Notes under the pieces: generated by a model
Told to the model about the DNA's origin: nothing
Database searches by the model: none
The model's input: the letters and a program-made list of their open reading frames with translations, nothing else
Part shown: in pieces, positions 12,057 through 24,288 of the stretch
How the letters are laid out: each line of letters opens with the position of its first letter
Position numbering within the stretch: position 1 is the stretch's first letter
Position numbers and translations under genes: made by a program
Assembly: GCA_030248135.1 (NCBI GenBank)
Contig: JASANC010005780.1
Location: forward strand, 1-64,000
DNA: 64,000 bases
Direction of reading: 5' to 3'
Origin: Theristus sp. LFF4_11
Lineage: Eukaryota > Nematoda > Chromadorea > Monhysterida > Xyalidae

Positions 12057-13728
12057 GCTGTGGCAGCTGGTCGTGGACTTTTCGGCGTTTTCTTCGAATC
12101 TTCTGCACCAAAGTCGCTAAAACTGCATGTCCTCAACCGCATCCTGTTTTTGTGATTGCCTACTTTTTGCTGCGAAATGTATTGATGGTGACAGTGAAAA
12201 CCAAAAAAAATTGGATGTTACACAGTTTCAGAGACGTTTGCGCACAATGGCGATGCAAACACAGACAAAACAAAAATGTAGGATGCGACATGCGTGTGTA
12301 TATGAACACAAGACATGAGTGAGAAAAGAAGAGCACACCGTTAGCTGCTGCTTGCCTTCCGTGTCTAAAAGTACATCTGTAACGCTAAGCTAGAACCAGT
12401 GTCATTTATTTATTCGCATAGCTTTATCTGATGTTCAATGCAGCGACTGAAAATGGCTAAATCTAATATGGTGTTACCGAGAGTGCCCTTAGTTCAGCCA
12501 CAACGATCCACGTGTTTGTGCCAGAATTATGTTTGTACGATGCAACAATTTTACTCGTGTGCGTTGTCAGAGCTTGTATAAAACTCATTGAGCATAGACA
12601 GAAACAATGTACATGCCTCCAGCTAGGAAGTATTTTATTACACACAATTTTTATTGCGAACAATTTATTTTTCTTGTGTTATCACTGAGTATCTGAATAG
12701 TTGCAATGTACGTTGGTGCTCTGAATCGCAGACAATCAACTGATTGGCTGCTTTGAACTGACCAAAACAAACACTTTCGCGAGCACTTCTTTGTCCCCCT
12801 TTGCATGCCATGCTGTTCTTCATGCCCATTTTCAATCAATGTCCTTCTTCGTGCCAAAAATGACTGACCGTGGTTAAATAACCGAACGGTACGCCAAACT
12901 CCAGCGTGGCACACCGTTCGGCTGTTTTCAACCGGGTCCGTTTTGGGATGGCACAAAAATAGGTATGAAGACGGAAAAGGGCATGCAAACAGAGGGGCGT
13001 ACAAAAAGGATATTTGGTACATCTTTTGAAAAACATAGCATGGGATTCGCGTTAAGTGCAACCGTTTGTTCCATTGTGGGGAGCAACACTTTGTACCAAG
13101 ATTGACCACAAATGAATTCACGAGCGCAAACATTGATAGTTTTCGCCTGATCGTGGCAAGATTTTGGCAGGCTGGGAAGAACATTTTGGCCATGTGATAC
13201 AGTAGGGAGTCGGAGAGGGAGAACCGAAAAAATCCGAGCAACAATCCAATCCACCGAATTACAGCCACTTTTGCTTTTGATTTTGAAATGCAAACAAATC
13301 AGTACTTTATTTTTTTCGAAAAAAGACAACGGCGTTTTTACACACACCAAATGAGCACGTCGTGCCAATTTTTTTGAAAATAATGCTTCAATACTTTAGA
13401 ACTAGTTCAATATTTCAGCGATTTTTCCGGGACCCCTCAAAACAAAAAGCTACAATCAGAACGCTAACTGAAGATTCCCCGTTTACCTTTCTAGACTAAA
13501 GCATACTTCAAACCACCAGAAACACGTAATTTATTGATTTCAAACTCATTGTTTCAATCGCCACAAAACAAAACGACACAAACAAACAACAAAAGACGGC
13601 ACAAAAGTACAAAACTGTGAAGCTTTACACAAACGACAAACGAAGTTTTTTTTGAATAGATTTGGTTTTTTGTGTTGTTTTACGAATTGCTCAGAAGTGT
13701 TGCGATAATTAGTTGGTACATATCAACG
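12057..13728. other. Intergenic, no confident gene
   Basis: Two overlapping minus-strand frames (205 codons at 12651-13268, 146 codons at 12928-13368) are long for this composition. They have no recognisable motif, and neither has convincing splice signals. They could be a decayed mobile-element gene or chance. Confidence 0.4.
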
Positions 13729-14023
13729 ATGGGCATAACGTACGCCAGTCGAAAGCGCCTTCTTTGGAAGTATGCGTGTTGTGTGCTTGCTTGCGTGCTG
13801 CTCACACAAACCGCATTTAAACAGATTAAAATCAATAATGACTACCGATTGAATTTCATGAACTTTTGCTTCTCACAAAACTCAAACGAACAAATAGAAC
13901 CAGAAACGTTCACAGTGGGTTCGGTGACACAGGAACTGCCATTAGCAGAATCTGCTGTGCAAAAACATTCACAGTCAGCAGCAATCGGTCACAACACCAG
14001 CAACTTTTGTTCCACTGTTTCAG
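13729..14023 (+). CDS. Upstream alternative first exon of the galactosyltransferase
   Basis: ATG at 13729 codes a short basic tail (MGITYASRKRLLWKY), a hydrophobic anchor (ACCVLACVLLTQTAF) and a stem of about 65 residues with an N-glycosylation site (NTS). The exon ends at TTTCAG/GTCAGA in phase 1, exactly the phase required by the core exon at 15286. This is a complete cytosolic-tail/anchor/stem module. It could instead belong to a separate, otherwise unseen gene; the matching phase argues against that. Confidence 0.65.
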
Positions 14024-17000
14024 GTCAGATTTCACTTTTTTATTATTCCATCGGGGACTCAAGAAACGATTCCACCAATCACCCAAACCTTTGAAGTTAC
14101 TTGAAGTTTACAATTAGGGATGCTCACTGCACTGCAGCTAGTTGATGTTACCGCTGAAAGATTTGTGAACGAGGTGTCTTATAAAACGAACAGCCACTGC
14201 CAGATGAGAATCTCGATGACGACAATGATGTTTGTTCTGAGGCAAAATGCTGAATATTGATGATTTTTGAGTTTTTACGAATTGCTGCTAAAAGAACATT
14301 AAAAAAATTTTTTTTTTCGAGATAAAAATTCAACACAAAAATGTGTAGCTTTTGTGTTCTAAAAGCGTTTCAAATTTCATGGCTTTACGGGCAACCAGTC
14401 GGCCGCACGAGCCATTTACTTTTGTTATTTTTTTGGGACACCCTGTATTGTTTTGAACGCGACAAGAGATGTCAACAAATTTTTTTCTTCTTCAATGTCC
14501 ACAATCTGCGCTTGTGTCCACATCCACATTCTTCACTTGTGCACTCGACAATCGGTGTTGATTGTAGCAACGCACTTTTTCGCACAACTCTGAAGCATAA
14601 CTTTTATGACGTTGCGTTTGTTGCTTGGACAGCTGCAGCGTTAGATGTTGATTTTGTAGGGCAGTGAATATTGTACTTGCTAGCCCGATGCTCATTGATA
14701 AAGACATAGCCAGTGAAACAGCATCGTTCAATTTTTTATAGTTTTGCAGAGGTGCAAATGAAGCATTGAAAAAATACGTTTGCGTTCTTTAAAAAAATTG
14801 TTTTCTTCAATCAACAATGAGCCGAATCGTAATAATTTCAAGGAATGTTTGCAAAACTGAAAATTGCAAGAGCAATTCGATCTCGTTGGTTGTCCAACGT
14901 TGCTTTAACCATTGTAATATTCACGTTGGTTCGGTTGTGCATTGAAATCAATCGGTTCCCGACATTGCATGCTTTGCTACAGTATCATTTGGGACCGTTC
15001 ACAATCCCCAGTGATTATTTGGCGTCCGCAGCGTTCTACCAAAGTATGTCCGTCCATTGTTTTTCGCACGTTTCACAACCATTTACCGATTGAAAACCCA
15101 AGCCAAATCAAGCGTGCGACCCGAACTGTGTGTAGAAAACTGAAAACAACACGCATCAATGATTCTATGGTTCCGTATTTTTTAGAGTCAAATCAAAACA
15201 CGAAACTCTGAATTTGTATTTCGTCACAGTGGTTGATGAACGGCATGTTTGACTGTCTTTCGTTGTCGAATGCACTTGTTTGCAGACGCCACAGCACACG
15301 TGTCCGTGAACAGGAGTGTGCTGCCGATGGCTGCCCTTGAAGCGTCATTGCACGTCACTCAGAGTGGAGGCGAATGGACTCCTGCACATTGTGTGCCCTC
15401 TGCGCATGTGGCACTGATTGTGCCGTTTCGCAATCGTCACGCACATCTGAATGTCTTCCTCAACCACATGCATCCGTACTTGCAACGCCACAACCTGCAC
15501 TACCGCATATTTGTCGTTCATCAGGTTTGTTTCTTGCAGCGGCAAAGCTCACATATTTCACAATGACACAGAGTCAATCTGAGAAACCGAACTGGATTTA
15601 AAAAAACTAATGCAACTTTGCCTTGATTGCCAGGTGCCAGGCCAGCCATTCAACCGCGCCAAACTGATGAACGTCGGTTTTGTGGAAGCTGTGAAATTGA
15701 TGGCGTCCCAAAAAAACAACTTCAGCTGTTTTGTGTTCCATGACGTGGACTTGCTGCCTGTAACAGCCGGGGTGCCGTACAACTGCTCAAAGGCGGGCCC
15801 ATTGCACATGGTGGCCGCCATGGACAAGTTCAGATGGGGGTGAGCGTGAGACCCTTTGAAATGTGTGCGCTTGCAGTTGCAGTGAATGTGTGCGGGACCT
15901 GCAGGCCCGGCCCGCCTGGCACACCGTGCTCACCTAACATGACCGCTACTGTAAATAACATGTGAAATTTTTGAAACTTGATGGTGAAAATGTGCACATT
16001 TTTGCTGCGTGTCGCGTAATTTTTTTTGTAAATGCAGTATGCTGTCATGAATTGCCATGCGAGTATGCTATATGATGATAAAGTCGTTGTCAAACCACGT
16101 TTACCAATTGCTCATTCGCTTTTAGCCTACCTTACGGGTCGTATTTCGGGGGCGTGTGTGCGTTTACAAAAGCACAGTTCGAACGGATTAATGGATTCTC
16201 GAACAATTTTTGGGGCTGGGGCGGTGAAGACGACGACGCCTGGTACAGGTACATGCCCTTTTAACATGGTCTCCAGGTTATTTGTTTTTTCCTGCACATT
16301 TTTTGCAGATTCGCTTGTGAAACATGCTTGCTGCAGCAGTATGTAACTTGTTTGATATTTACTTTAATCGAGAAGCGTGCTGAATTGTCATCAGACCAGG
16401 GAAAATTGCATGTGCAAACAACAATTCGCCTTTACATTTTTTACATTTCACACTTTGTGTACTTTTGTTGATTCTTGTGCAACACATCGCCAATCACATT
16501 GCACGCCCAGAGGGACGTTTGCAATGGTTTTACTATGAGAATACAAGTAGTTACTGCACAAAGTTGGGAAGCCACTCATATGCATGGGTAGCTCCACAAA
16601 ATGGAGCAAAATCCTTGTTTTAATTGATAGCTGCGCAAATTTGTGTAATAATTTGTGGAGTAACCACTCTCAGGGCACCAGCGTGCCGCCAGCTTTGCAA
16701 ACTCTCTGTTGTTGCTCGCAATATCATTTCTCCCAACTGTTTTCTGGTTAACGTTGCAAACTTGCAAAATGTACGAGTTTCAAGAGTGTTGCACTCCGGG
16801 CAACGAGCGCAGCGGGTGCCGCACAGCGTTGGGCAGTACTCGATGATCAGACACGGCCGCGACAGTGGCAACAGCCCCGTTGGCCCGGAGCACGGCAAAC
16901 TGCTGCAGCAGACGAAACGGCGCTGGAGGATCGATGGGGTCGCGTCGTTGAACTACACGCTGACGCACGCGCCTCTACTGCGACCGCTGTACACTGAAAT

Positions 17001-17950
17001 CACTGTTGATCTGCTGCCTGACGTCGTTGGCTGATGATTTGCTTGCTTGCTAGCTTGCTTGATTGACTGATTGATTTTATTCGACACATCGCAGTGTCAG
17101 GCATATGACAAGGAAAACCAATTTCCAAACCAGTAAAGCTGGCCACACAGTTGAACAAAAAAAAAACAAAACAAAAAATCATACATTTTTGGATTGATAA
17201 ATAAGATTATTTATTTTTTGCGGGTTGCTTGTTGATTGTTGACCGTTGCTTTTCGCTATTATTCTGTACCCTGCCTTTTTCCACTTTGAAATTGCATTGC
17301 GCCGTGGAAAATGTATTTCAAATGAATCGTTCGTCGCATAGCGTGTCGTGCCTAAATATATAAATGATAAACCTGGGCTGTGAAAACATGAAAAATTGTG
17401 ATTTTTCTTTTTTGACAGTCCGCTCTTAAAAATAAAAAGGCGTTCCATGAAGTACCTAAAATACATGATTGATTATATTGATTGTTCAAATTAGAATTAA
17501 AGTTTATATTGATCGGTTAATCTTAAAAAGGAGGAAAAATAAAACAACAATTTGAGAAACTGCATTTTCAGAGTGACGTTTGCACGTTTACACGGGTATC
17601 GACTTCCGGTGCAGTTGGGTCGCTATTCGATGCTGCAGCATGTGGCCGACGATAATTTGAATGAAGAACGATATGAGCAACTGAAGGACACTAGAAGCAA
17701 TTGGAAGGCAATCGGCTTGAATTCACTGCAACACGATGCTGATGCACCGAAAGAACATAAACTTTTCACTGAAATCATGGCCGACTTGCTCTATGAAACA
17801 TCAGTAAACAGTCAACAATTACTCAGAGAAAACGACAACTCTGGATGTCAGACATCCTTTCACAAACCAAATTTTGAATTTTTGCTCATTCTAAGTTTTA
17901 GTCTTGTCGCTGGCACCGAGACCTTCACATACAATGTACATAGACTGTAA
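13729..17950 (+). CDS. B4GALT: Beta-1,4-galactosyltransferase family, with alternative first and last exons
   Basis: Golgi type II glycosyltransferase that transfers a UDP-hexose (Gal or GalNAc) to GlcNAc-type acceptors. Shared core exons are 15286-15524, 15634-15839 and 16126-16248. They carry PFRNRHAHL, PFNRAKLMNVGF, the metal-binding FHDVDLLP, FGGVCAF and WGWGGEDDD, in the family's order. Either first exon, 13729-14023 or 14845-15043, joins in phase 1. Either last exon, 16785-17034 or 17572-17950, joins in phase 2. The 14845 start with the 17034 stop gives about 338 residues; 13729 with 17034 gives about 370; 14845 with 17950 gives about 381. Both last exons keep the Met-x-x-His pair that completes the manganese site in human B4GALT1 (MIRH or MLQH). 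Family assignment is secure; acceptor specificity is not readable from sequence. Confidence 0.95.
14845..15043 (+). CDS. Downstream alternative first exon of the galactosyltransferase
   Basis: ATG at 14845 codes a basic start (MFAKLKIARAIRSRW), a clear signal anchor (LSNVALTIVIFTLVRLCIEI) and a stem of about 30 residues, ending AAA/GTATGT in phase 1. It is the nearer first exon to the catalytic core and probably the default one. Confidence 0.8.
17572..17950 (+). CDS. Second, mutually exclusive last exon of the galactosyltransferase
   Basis: Acceptor TTTTCAG at 17571, then RVTFARLHGYRLPVQLGR and YSMLQH, colinear with RVLHSGQRAQRVPHSVGQ and YSMIRH in exon 16785-17034 and in the same phase. It continues with a family-like WKAIGLNSL block, then a hydrophobic C-terminal stretch (FEFLLILSFSLVAG) absent from the first version. 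It is separated from 17034 by about 540 bases of AT-rich DNA with a retroelement-like tail. The two exons look like an old tandem exon duplication that diverged. Confidence 0.8.
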
Positions 17951-18265
17951 GCTGTAGCACAAACGGTTTAGTCAACGAGTAATTTCGAATGTGCCGTTCG
18001 TGTTATCTTTATTCGAGCAACATTTGTAACAAATGCCGGTGCATTTCGTGCTGTGTTTGCCTTATCATTGTTGCCCTTTTCACGTTTGTTTTTGCTGATT
18101 ATCAAGATAACAGTTGTATAAAAATGTCGTTCCATCCACCAGTTCGTGCACATTGATATAAAATGCTCCGTTTTTCGTTTTCGTCAATGCATTCTACTTT
18201 GCATGTGGAAAAGACTTGAATTCTCTTAAAAGTCAGCACAGGGGCTTAAACGGAGCAAGCCAACG
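17951..18265. other. Intergenic between galactosyltransferase and transporter
   Basis: AT-rich, no gene seen. It holds the 3' flank of the galactosyltransferase and presumably the transporter promoter. Confidence 0.5.
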
Positions 18266-20984
18266 ATGACATCCGAGAATGGCACGAAGCAGCAGGGGGT
18301 GAGTGGGCGGCACTCGGTGCGCCTGTGGCTGCTGACGTTCGTCTGCGTCATGTCCGGCTACAAGTACGCGTCTCGGTCGATTTCATTCATGAACAGCCCC
18401 ATCAGACGCTTCATAAACGCAACCAACGACGGGCACGCGGGCGAGCCAACGGTCAGCCTGTGCATGGCCGTCAGCGGCGCCGTCTTCTACCTGGGCCAGT
18501 TCGTGGGCTACACGCTGCTCTCGGTAGCGCTGGAGGTCAGTGCTCGCTCGGTGCACTTCAGCGGCACGCAAATCACGTGCACAGTTCACTTCACTTACTT
18601 TTTTGTGAATTCACGGCGCCCACGGTGAACCGGGTTTCGAACTTTGCATGCACACATCCAAGCGCGTTGCACTGACAGCTGCACCACTGTAATTATGAAA
18701 CTTGCTTTGCTTGCAACTTTGCTCTCAATATCTGTCACGTGTCACGTGCACAGTGCGGAATCAGCGAAAGGAATCAAGATGTGAAGTAAATTGTGAAATT
18801 GTAGCTTTTTTTGCATCCAAAACGCAAAAAAAACACATATTGCATGAAAACTCTGAATGACATGATTAAGGGTGTGGGCTCACGTGACACTGGCCTGCTG
18901 CTGGGAAACACTGCACTTGTGGTTGGTTGTGCGATGCAAGTGGCAAGCAAATTCATGAGTGATTTCACACCGTTCGTAATTGGCCATGGCTTCGTTGGCA
19001 TGTCAGCAGCGTTATCACCTGCGCTCATTCTCTACGTCGCTGAGTCGATGCCTGCTTCATTTAGAGGTCAGGTGGCTTTGAAATGTTTTACATCATACTG
19101 TACAAGTGTATCCCAATTATGATCTTTTATTTTGGTCCCGCAACTCAATGCGCGCATAGATAGGTAAACAGTTGCAGGGAATTCAAAATTGGCCAAGTGA
19201 TCTGAGTCCCCCAAATAAGGCCGAGTCACTTAGGCGACTTTAAATTGCCACATAAAGATTGAAGCTAGTTTTCTTTCACGTCAGCACATGCATTCAGTCG
19301 CAGAACTTAAAAAATTGATATTACAAGCCATCATTTTCAACAGGCTCTAGCACGAGCCCATTGAAATGTTGTAGTGTTTTGGGACACTGTATGTTATGGA
19401 TTGGTTGACTCGATTTCTTGCGAACTGACGACTTCATGTTCAGGCAAGTCAGCAATGCTCTCAGCCACCGGCAACAATCTTGTGATGGTCATCGGAGCTG
19501 TGCTCGCCTCACCATGGCTCTTTGGAACTGACCAACTTTGGTATTTGTATTCGATTGTGAGTGCTGATGCATTTGGCGCAGTGTCAGCGCCATTCATACT
19601 GTGCCACTTACAACACAGGTTGGAGCTGCATTGGCCGTGCCACAGATCGTGGCCAACTGGCTGGTGCCCGAGTCACCCAAGTATTTGTACTCACGGTCGC
19701 ACCAGTCGGTGCACAGGCTGAATGAGTCAATCTCGTGGTTTCACGGCAGCAATGCGAATGTTGGTTAGTGTTTTCGTGTTATCGTTGTTTCACAAGTGCT
19801 CAGTTTTTAAATCAATTAATGCACTTCAACTTGCTGTTCAGCGTCCATCACCCTGGCCTACCGCAACGAGGCACGGTTGATGCGAACACGCGGCGGCGTC
19901 AGCCTGGGTGCACTGCTGAGCGAGCGGCACACACGCGTGCCATTTGTGCTGTGCTTGGTGGCACGGATGGCTGCGTGCTGCAGTGGTCGTGTCATCATGA
20001 CACAATTCATGGGCAATGTCATTCAGTCGTTTGGCACCACCGAACAACACGCGTCACTCGTCATTGCAGTCGTGTAAATTCATCATTACTTTGGTTCAAA
20101 TGTTCTTAATGCAATAACGTTATATATTGTTAATTTTTTGAACAAGTCGCCCCGAAATGACGTCAGGTGCTTTAAAATTACCAGTTTTTCAATGCGCAGA
20201 CATACAGATATTTAGTTTGGTTTTGGTTCATCATTTACGCAGTTTTTATCGCGAATAGATCAGCCAAACCGACAGTCCGATTTGTTCTGCATGACAGGAG
20301 CCCGTTTCCGAGCACATGACGTCATTGCGGTCAGACACAACTGAGTGTGCTGTGCACAGATGCATGTCTGTTGCAGCTACCTGGTGAACACGGCGCTGTC
20401 GTGCTACGTGGCCGTTGGTCTCGTCGATCGTGTCGGCCGTCGCACGCTGCTTCTGGCGAGCATTGTCGTCAACGTCAGCGGGCTCCTGCTGGTCTTCGTT
20501 GCGAAACTGCTTCGCAACACGCCAGGTGAGCACTCTCTCACATCAGCTTTGTTCACGCTCCCTTGATAACACTAAAAGTGAAGCGGTTTTCGGTGCTGCG
20601 TATGTCGGCTTCATCGGCACGTTCCTGATGGTCGCCAGTCTGGTGGTCGGTCTCGAGAAGCTGCCGACGTTGTTGGTCGCCGAGCTGTGTGCACAGCCGA
20701 CGCAGGCACTCACGATCTCCGTCAACCTCTGGCTGGGCACCATCGTCAGCGCCGCACAGTCGCTTGCGTTCCCGTCGCTCGAGCTGGCCGTCGGTGCGTA
20801 CGCGTGGCTGTTCTTCATTGCTGTCGACACGCTCTGCTTCATCTATTTGTACGTTGCGCTGCCTGAAACTGCCGGCAAAACACTGCAGCAGATTGTGGCC
20901 AGGTGGATGCCACAGCCGACAGCAAACCCGCAGCAGCACCGCAAGAAAACGCTGGACGAAAACACACCGCTGATGTTGCTGTAG
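18266..20984 (+). CDS. SLC2/GLUT-like sugar transporter (major facilitator superfamily)
   Basis: Seven exons join in frame from ATG to TAG: 18266-18535, 18871-19066, 19444-19556, 19619-19763, 19842-20073, 20377-20525 and 20584-20984, giving 501 residues, the usual GLUT length. Facilitative hexose uniporters sit in the plasma membrane with 12 membrane helices. Family signatures are SRDTGLLLGN after helix 2, PASFRGKSAM after helix 4, LVPESPKYLYSR after helix 6, VDRVGRRTLLL between helices 8 and 9, and LPETAGKTLQQI after helix 12. The QQLSGIN signature of helix 7 is replaced by a divergent TQFMGNVIQSFG, so hexose specificity is uncertain. The N-terminus has an Asn-rich first extracellular loop. 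A GLUT-like family member is certain; the substrate is not. Confidence 0.92.
18618..18693 (-). repeat. tRNA-like fragment, probably from a SINE
   Basis: On the minus strand an A-box-like segment (GGTGCAGCTGTCAGTGCAAC) is followed about 35 bases later by AGTTCGAAACCC, close to the pol III B-box consensus. It lies inside intron 1 of the transporter. Stems do not fold into a full cloverleaf by eye, so I read it as a tRNA-derived SINE remnant rather than a functional tRNA. Confidence 0.35.
19119..19319. mobile_element. MITE copy, family shared with 32923-33124
   Basis: The left end reads ATGATCTTTTATTTTGGTCC and continues CGCAACTCAATGCGCGC. The right end ends in GCATTCAGTCGCAGAACTTA, which is inverse to it. 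It lies in intron 2 of the transporter. The same ends bracket the element at 32923-33124, and a half copy is near 43270-43330. Confidence 0.55.
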
Positions 20985-22137
20985 ATTGCTTCACTTGCGT
21001 TCTGATGAATTCCGACGGTAGTGATGATAATGATAATCACTTTATTTATGACTACTGTTTTCATTACTTCGGTGAATTCCGCAAATTGGTTAGTAAAAGT
21101 TGAGCAAGCATTACTGTAATAAATTTTCATAAACTCGTTTTGTTGACATCATCTTCATATTTATAACAAGTTCAGAAAATGCCCGAAGGGTATAAAAAGG
21201 CCCAATATTATCTCAGCTTGTGACAGATAGAAAAGGTTTACACAAGGTTTTTTGAAGAAAATGTGGTTTAAAAAATTGTGAGGCCAAAAATGGGTTTGAT
21301 TTTGCAATGCGGGTCCCGTGCGGGAATAAAAGTACCCGTTACGGGTCCCAAGGGCATCAAAACCAGGAACTGCAATTTGGAAACCATCAAATTATAATCA
21401 GCTCCTCGAATAACCTAAGAGTATCTGTTTCAGCCGTTCGTGTCTACCCGACCCGGTACAGGTCTGAGTGGTGTAACAGACTAAAATTGTAATTTGGAAA
21501 CCTTCATTTTTGTACTCAGCGCTTTAAGAATAACCCAGTACCCGTTTTCAGCTTGTTCCTGTGATTTTCCAGTCCGGGCCCGTGCGGGTTAAAATAGTTC
21601 CCATTACGAGTCCAAATGATGTAAAAACGAGAACTGCAAGTTCAAAAGTTTGATAGTCATGATAGGACAATAAAGAGCCTCTCACAGCATATGTAGGCAC
21701 AGGATTCAATCAGTTTCACCGATTTTTCAGCCTGAACCCAAATTGAGAATTTCAAAGCCCCGTACGGGAACAAAATGCTTTTTTCACCGTTCGCCACCTA
21801 GCCAGTAACACTCCGCGTGTTCGATTACATAGGATCCCGTTTTTCATTTGATCACCGATGATGAAAGTTCTGGCCGATCTAAATTTTTGCAATGAGGTTT
21901 CAGAAATAATTCAGAAAGTTCGCTGCCGCGCCTTCCACGAGTACGAGTCGCACGAACAAAACGGGAGATGAAAATGCATAACAGGCTTATTGCTCAATGT
22001 CACAAACTGATAAGTGACACAGAAACATGTTTGACAGAAAGACATCGATCAACAAATAGCTGACCAAAAAAGGGTCCCTTCCAGGCAGACATTGTTGCCG
22101 GTTTTGCTGAAAGGTGCACCGCTGCCACAGCTGGTGT
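20985..22137. other. Intergenic with degenerate tandem repeat, no gene
   Basis: From about 21290 to 21790 a diverged unit of roughly 230-260 bases recurs, marked by (G)CCCGTGCGGGNNAAAAT, then AACTGCAANTT and a later GTTTCAG/TTTTCAG. Copies begin near 21300, 21575 and 21755. No open frame is supported. Confidence 0.5.
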
Positions 22138-23158
22138 TCATCCAATTGACCAGTTGTTCTGTCTGTCAATGCGGATGCTTTGCAACGGGTGCTGCGCAGT
22201 CGAGTCCTCGTCACTGGACGTCAGCTGGTTCTGTGCAGTGCCTTTTGGCAGTTGTTGGCACGAGGCAGACTGTGGACAGCCGAGTATGACGTGGTGCATG
22301 TCCACTTTGCCGCCAATCGCCACCGCAGCACCAACGTCCACTGCCATGTTCGCTGCGGCACGTTGCTCGTGCGCCCACAGTTTTGCCGTCTGCTCTGCCT
22401 CGTCACCTGACGCCAGTGTCAACGTGTCACGTGTTGTACGCGCGTCAGTCTTCAGCACAGCACAACCGTTGTCGTCAAAATCGTCAAAGTAGTAGCGTGC
22501 GTTCGCAGAGTGCACCTGCTGCTGGTGTTGGTGTTCAATTTCATCGATCTGTTCAATGTGGTGATGGTGATGTAGAATGGGGGCCCGTTGATGTTGCTGC
22601 AGTGGTGGGCTGCATGCGACTGGCAGCAACTGCCGCTTCGTCAGTGTTCCATTGTCTGAGTACGTGGCTGAGCGGTGCGCTTGCACGGCTGCCCCTGAGG
22701 CGCTGTTAGCATAGAGCTCATCGGCGAGTCGTGACGTCGAGTCTCTACTGATGGCCAGTTGGCTTGTCTCCGTGTCTCTCAGGGGCGACTGCGGCAGTGG
22801 CTCTTGCTGCAGCCGCCCGCTCTCGCACGTGTCCTCGTTGGCGCTGCGTATGCGAGACGGCTCACTGCGATTGCACTGATCAATGTTTATGGTAAATGAA
22901 ACAGTAGTGTTTACATGCGCTTTATGTAAATTTTTCAGTAGCGATCTAAATTAGACGTTCGTAAACGCAAAATTCTACCAATTTTACTTACCAACAACGA
23001 CACATAATGACCAATTGAAACAAAATAACGATGTAGACGCCTGCGAGCAGTATGAAGCCGAGCAGTCTGAGTTCGTTCATGTAGCGCATCAAGTCGTTCA
23101 CGTTGTACACCAGCCGAAAGAACAGGTAGCCCTCGGACAAATGGATGCTCACCGTCAT
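22138..23158 (-). CDS. Unrecognised membrane protein with a long polar, His/Gln-rich tail
   Basis: Two minus-strand exons join in frame: 22992-23158 (ATG at 23158, donor GTAAGT) and 22138-22864 (acceptor ATCGCAG), giving about 297 residues. The first exon codes SEGYLFFRLVYNVNDLMRY and then one strong membrane helix (LLGFILLAGVYIVILFQLVI) followed by cysteines (MCRCC) that could be palmitoylated. The second exon is a long predicted-cytosolic tail: Ser/Asp/Gln-rich, with a run of five histidines and an acidic YYFDDFDD patch. An upstream exon is possible because an AG acceptor lies just before the ATG. I do not recognise the family. It lies head-to-tail with the gustatory-receptor-like gene upstream but has its own start. 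Confidence 0.5.
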
Positions 23159-24288
23159 GGTCGTCCCCGAAATCTAGAGTGTCGCGAGTTTAGTTTACTG
23201 GAGTGGACCACCACCACCGCACCTGTACTTTTAATTATGAAGCCGTGCGGAAATTTCCGTTTCTGCAACAGCACATTTGCTATTCATTTTGAAAGTTATT
23301 TTCAAATTGTTTGAAATGAGGCGGTTGATGACGCGTGCGTGTCACGGCAGTCAGTGGCACTTGAGCGCACAGACACTTGCCAGGAGCACATTTGCGCAGC
23401 ATTGTGACGCCTGCCGTGTGCGCTGTCAAGCGCAAATAGCCACTTGCTACACACGTCGGTGCGCTATACACGAGTCCACAAACAGTCCAACTACTAAATA
23501 CTCTTGGGCGGCGCACGAAGCTTGCAAGCTGACATGCCATCTGTTTATAGTCTCTCTGTGTGTGTGACCACAAATGCGTCGGCAAAGTCGAAAAAGTCAT
23601 TTAATATGCATCACAGCAGAGCACAACATGCAGAGCTCATGCCACAGAGTGAGCGGCAACAACAGCGCAGCAGTGTACTGCTTGAGTGTGTTTGTGCTTG
23701 CACACACATCGCTGGCTGTGTGTCTTGAATCATGCACACTCAAGTCATCGTCGTGTTTTAGAGAGTGCCCCGGTGCTTTTTGTGTCGATCATCAGCCCAC
23801 CCGTGACAGCTGTCAACGGCACCGTTACTACTATCACTCATCGGTGAGAGGCGCATGGCATGCACATACATCCGTGACAACATGAATCTTTCATATGGGG
23901 CACCCATTAGCTGATGCATCCACAAGACGTACATGTAATCTGTACCTGAACTGAATTCTTATTGAACATTGCGTTTGTTTAACAAAAAACATTGTAACCG
24001 AACTACGTAGTTTATGGAGAACAAATAAACTCAGTGGTACATATTATATTGTTTACAGTAAATACGCAAAGCTTATTGCAACACGGTGGCTCACGAGTTG
24101 AATTGAGTTCTGTTTAAAAACACAGAGAATGAAAACACTTGCACTGTGTGCAATGTATTCAAAAGCGTGTTTTGCAGGAAAAAAGGATCAATGTTGACAA
24201 GATCACTGAGAAAGCAGCATTAGCAATGTGCCGAATCGGAAAGCTAATTTCGAGCATAACAGTGCCACTCGCAATGAATTCGTGCGTC
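23159..24288. other. Intergenic, one dispersed repeat, no gene
   Basis: A 50-base segment at 23200-23249 (GGAGTGGACCACCACCACCG, then a block containing TATGAAGCCGT) recurs inverted at 43481-43530, so it is a dispersed repeat. The remainder shows no consistent coding. Confidence 0.5.

Noticed and set aside
12651..13368. Two long overlapping minus-strand frames as a gene or transposase
   Set aside because: No recognisable motif, no catalytic pattern, and the two frames overlap without either being favoured.
18618..18693. Functional tRNA gene
   Set aside because: Pol III-like boxes are present, but the stems do not form a cloverleaf. It lies in an intron and is better read as a SINE remnant.
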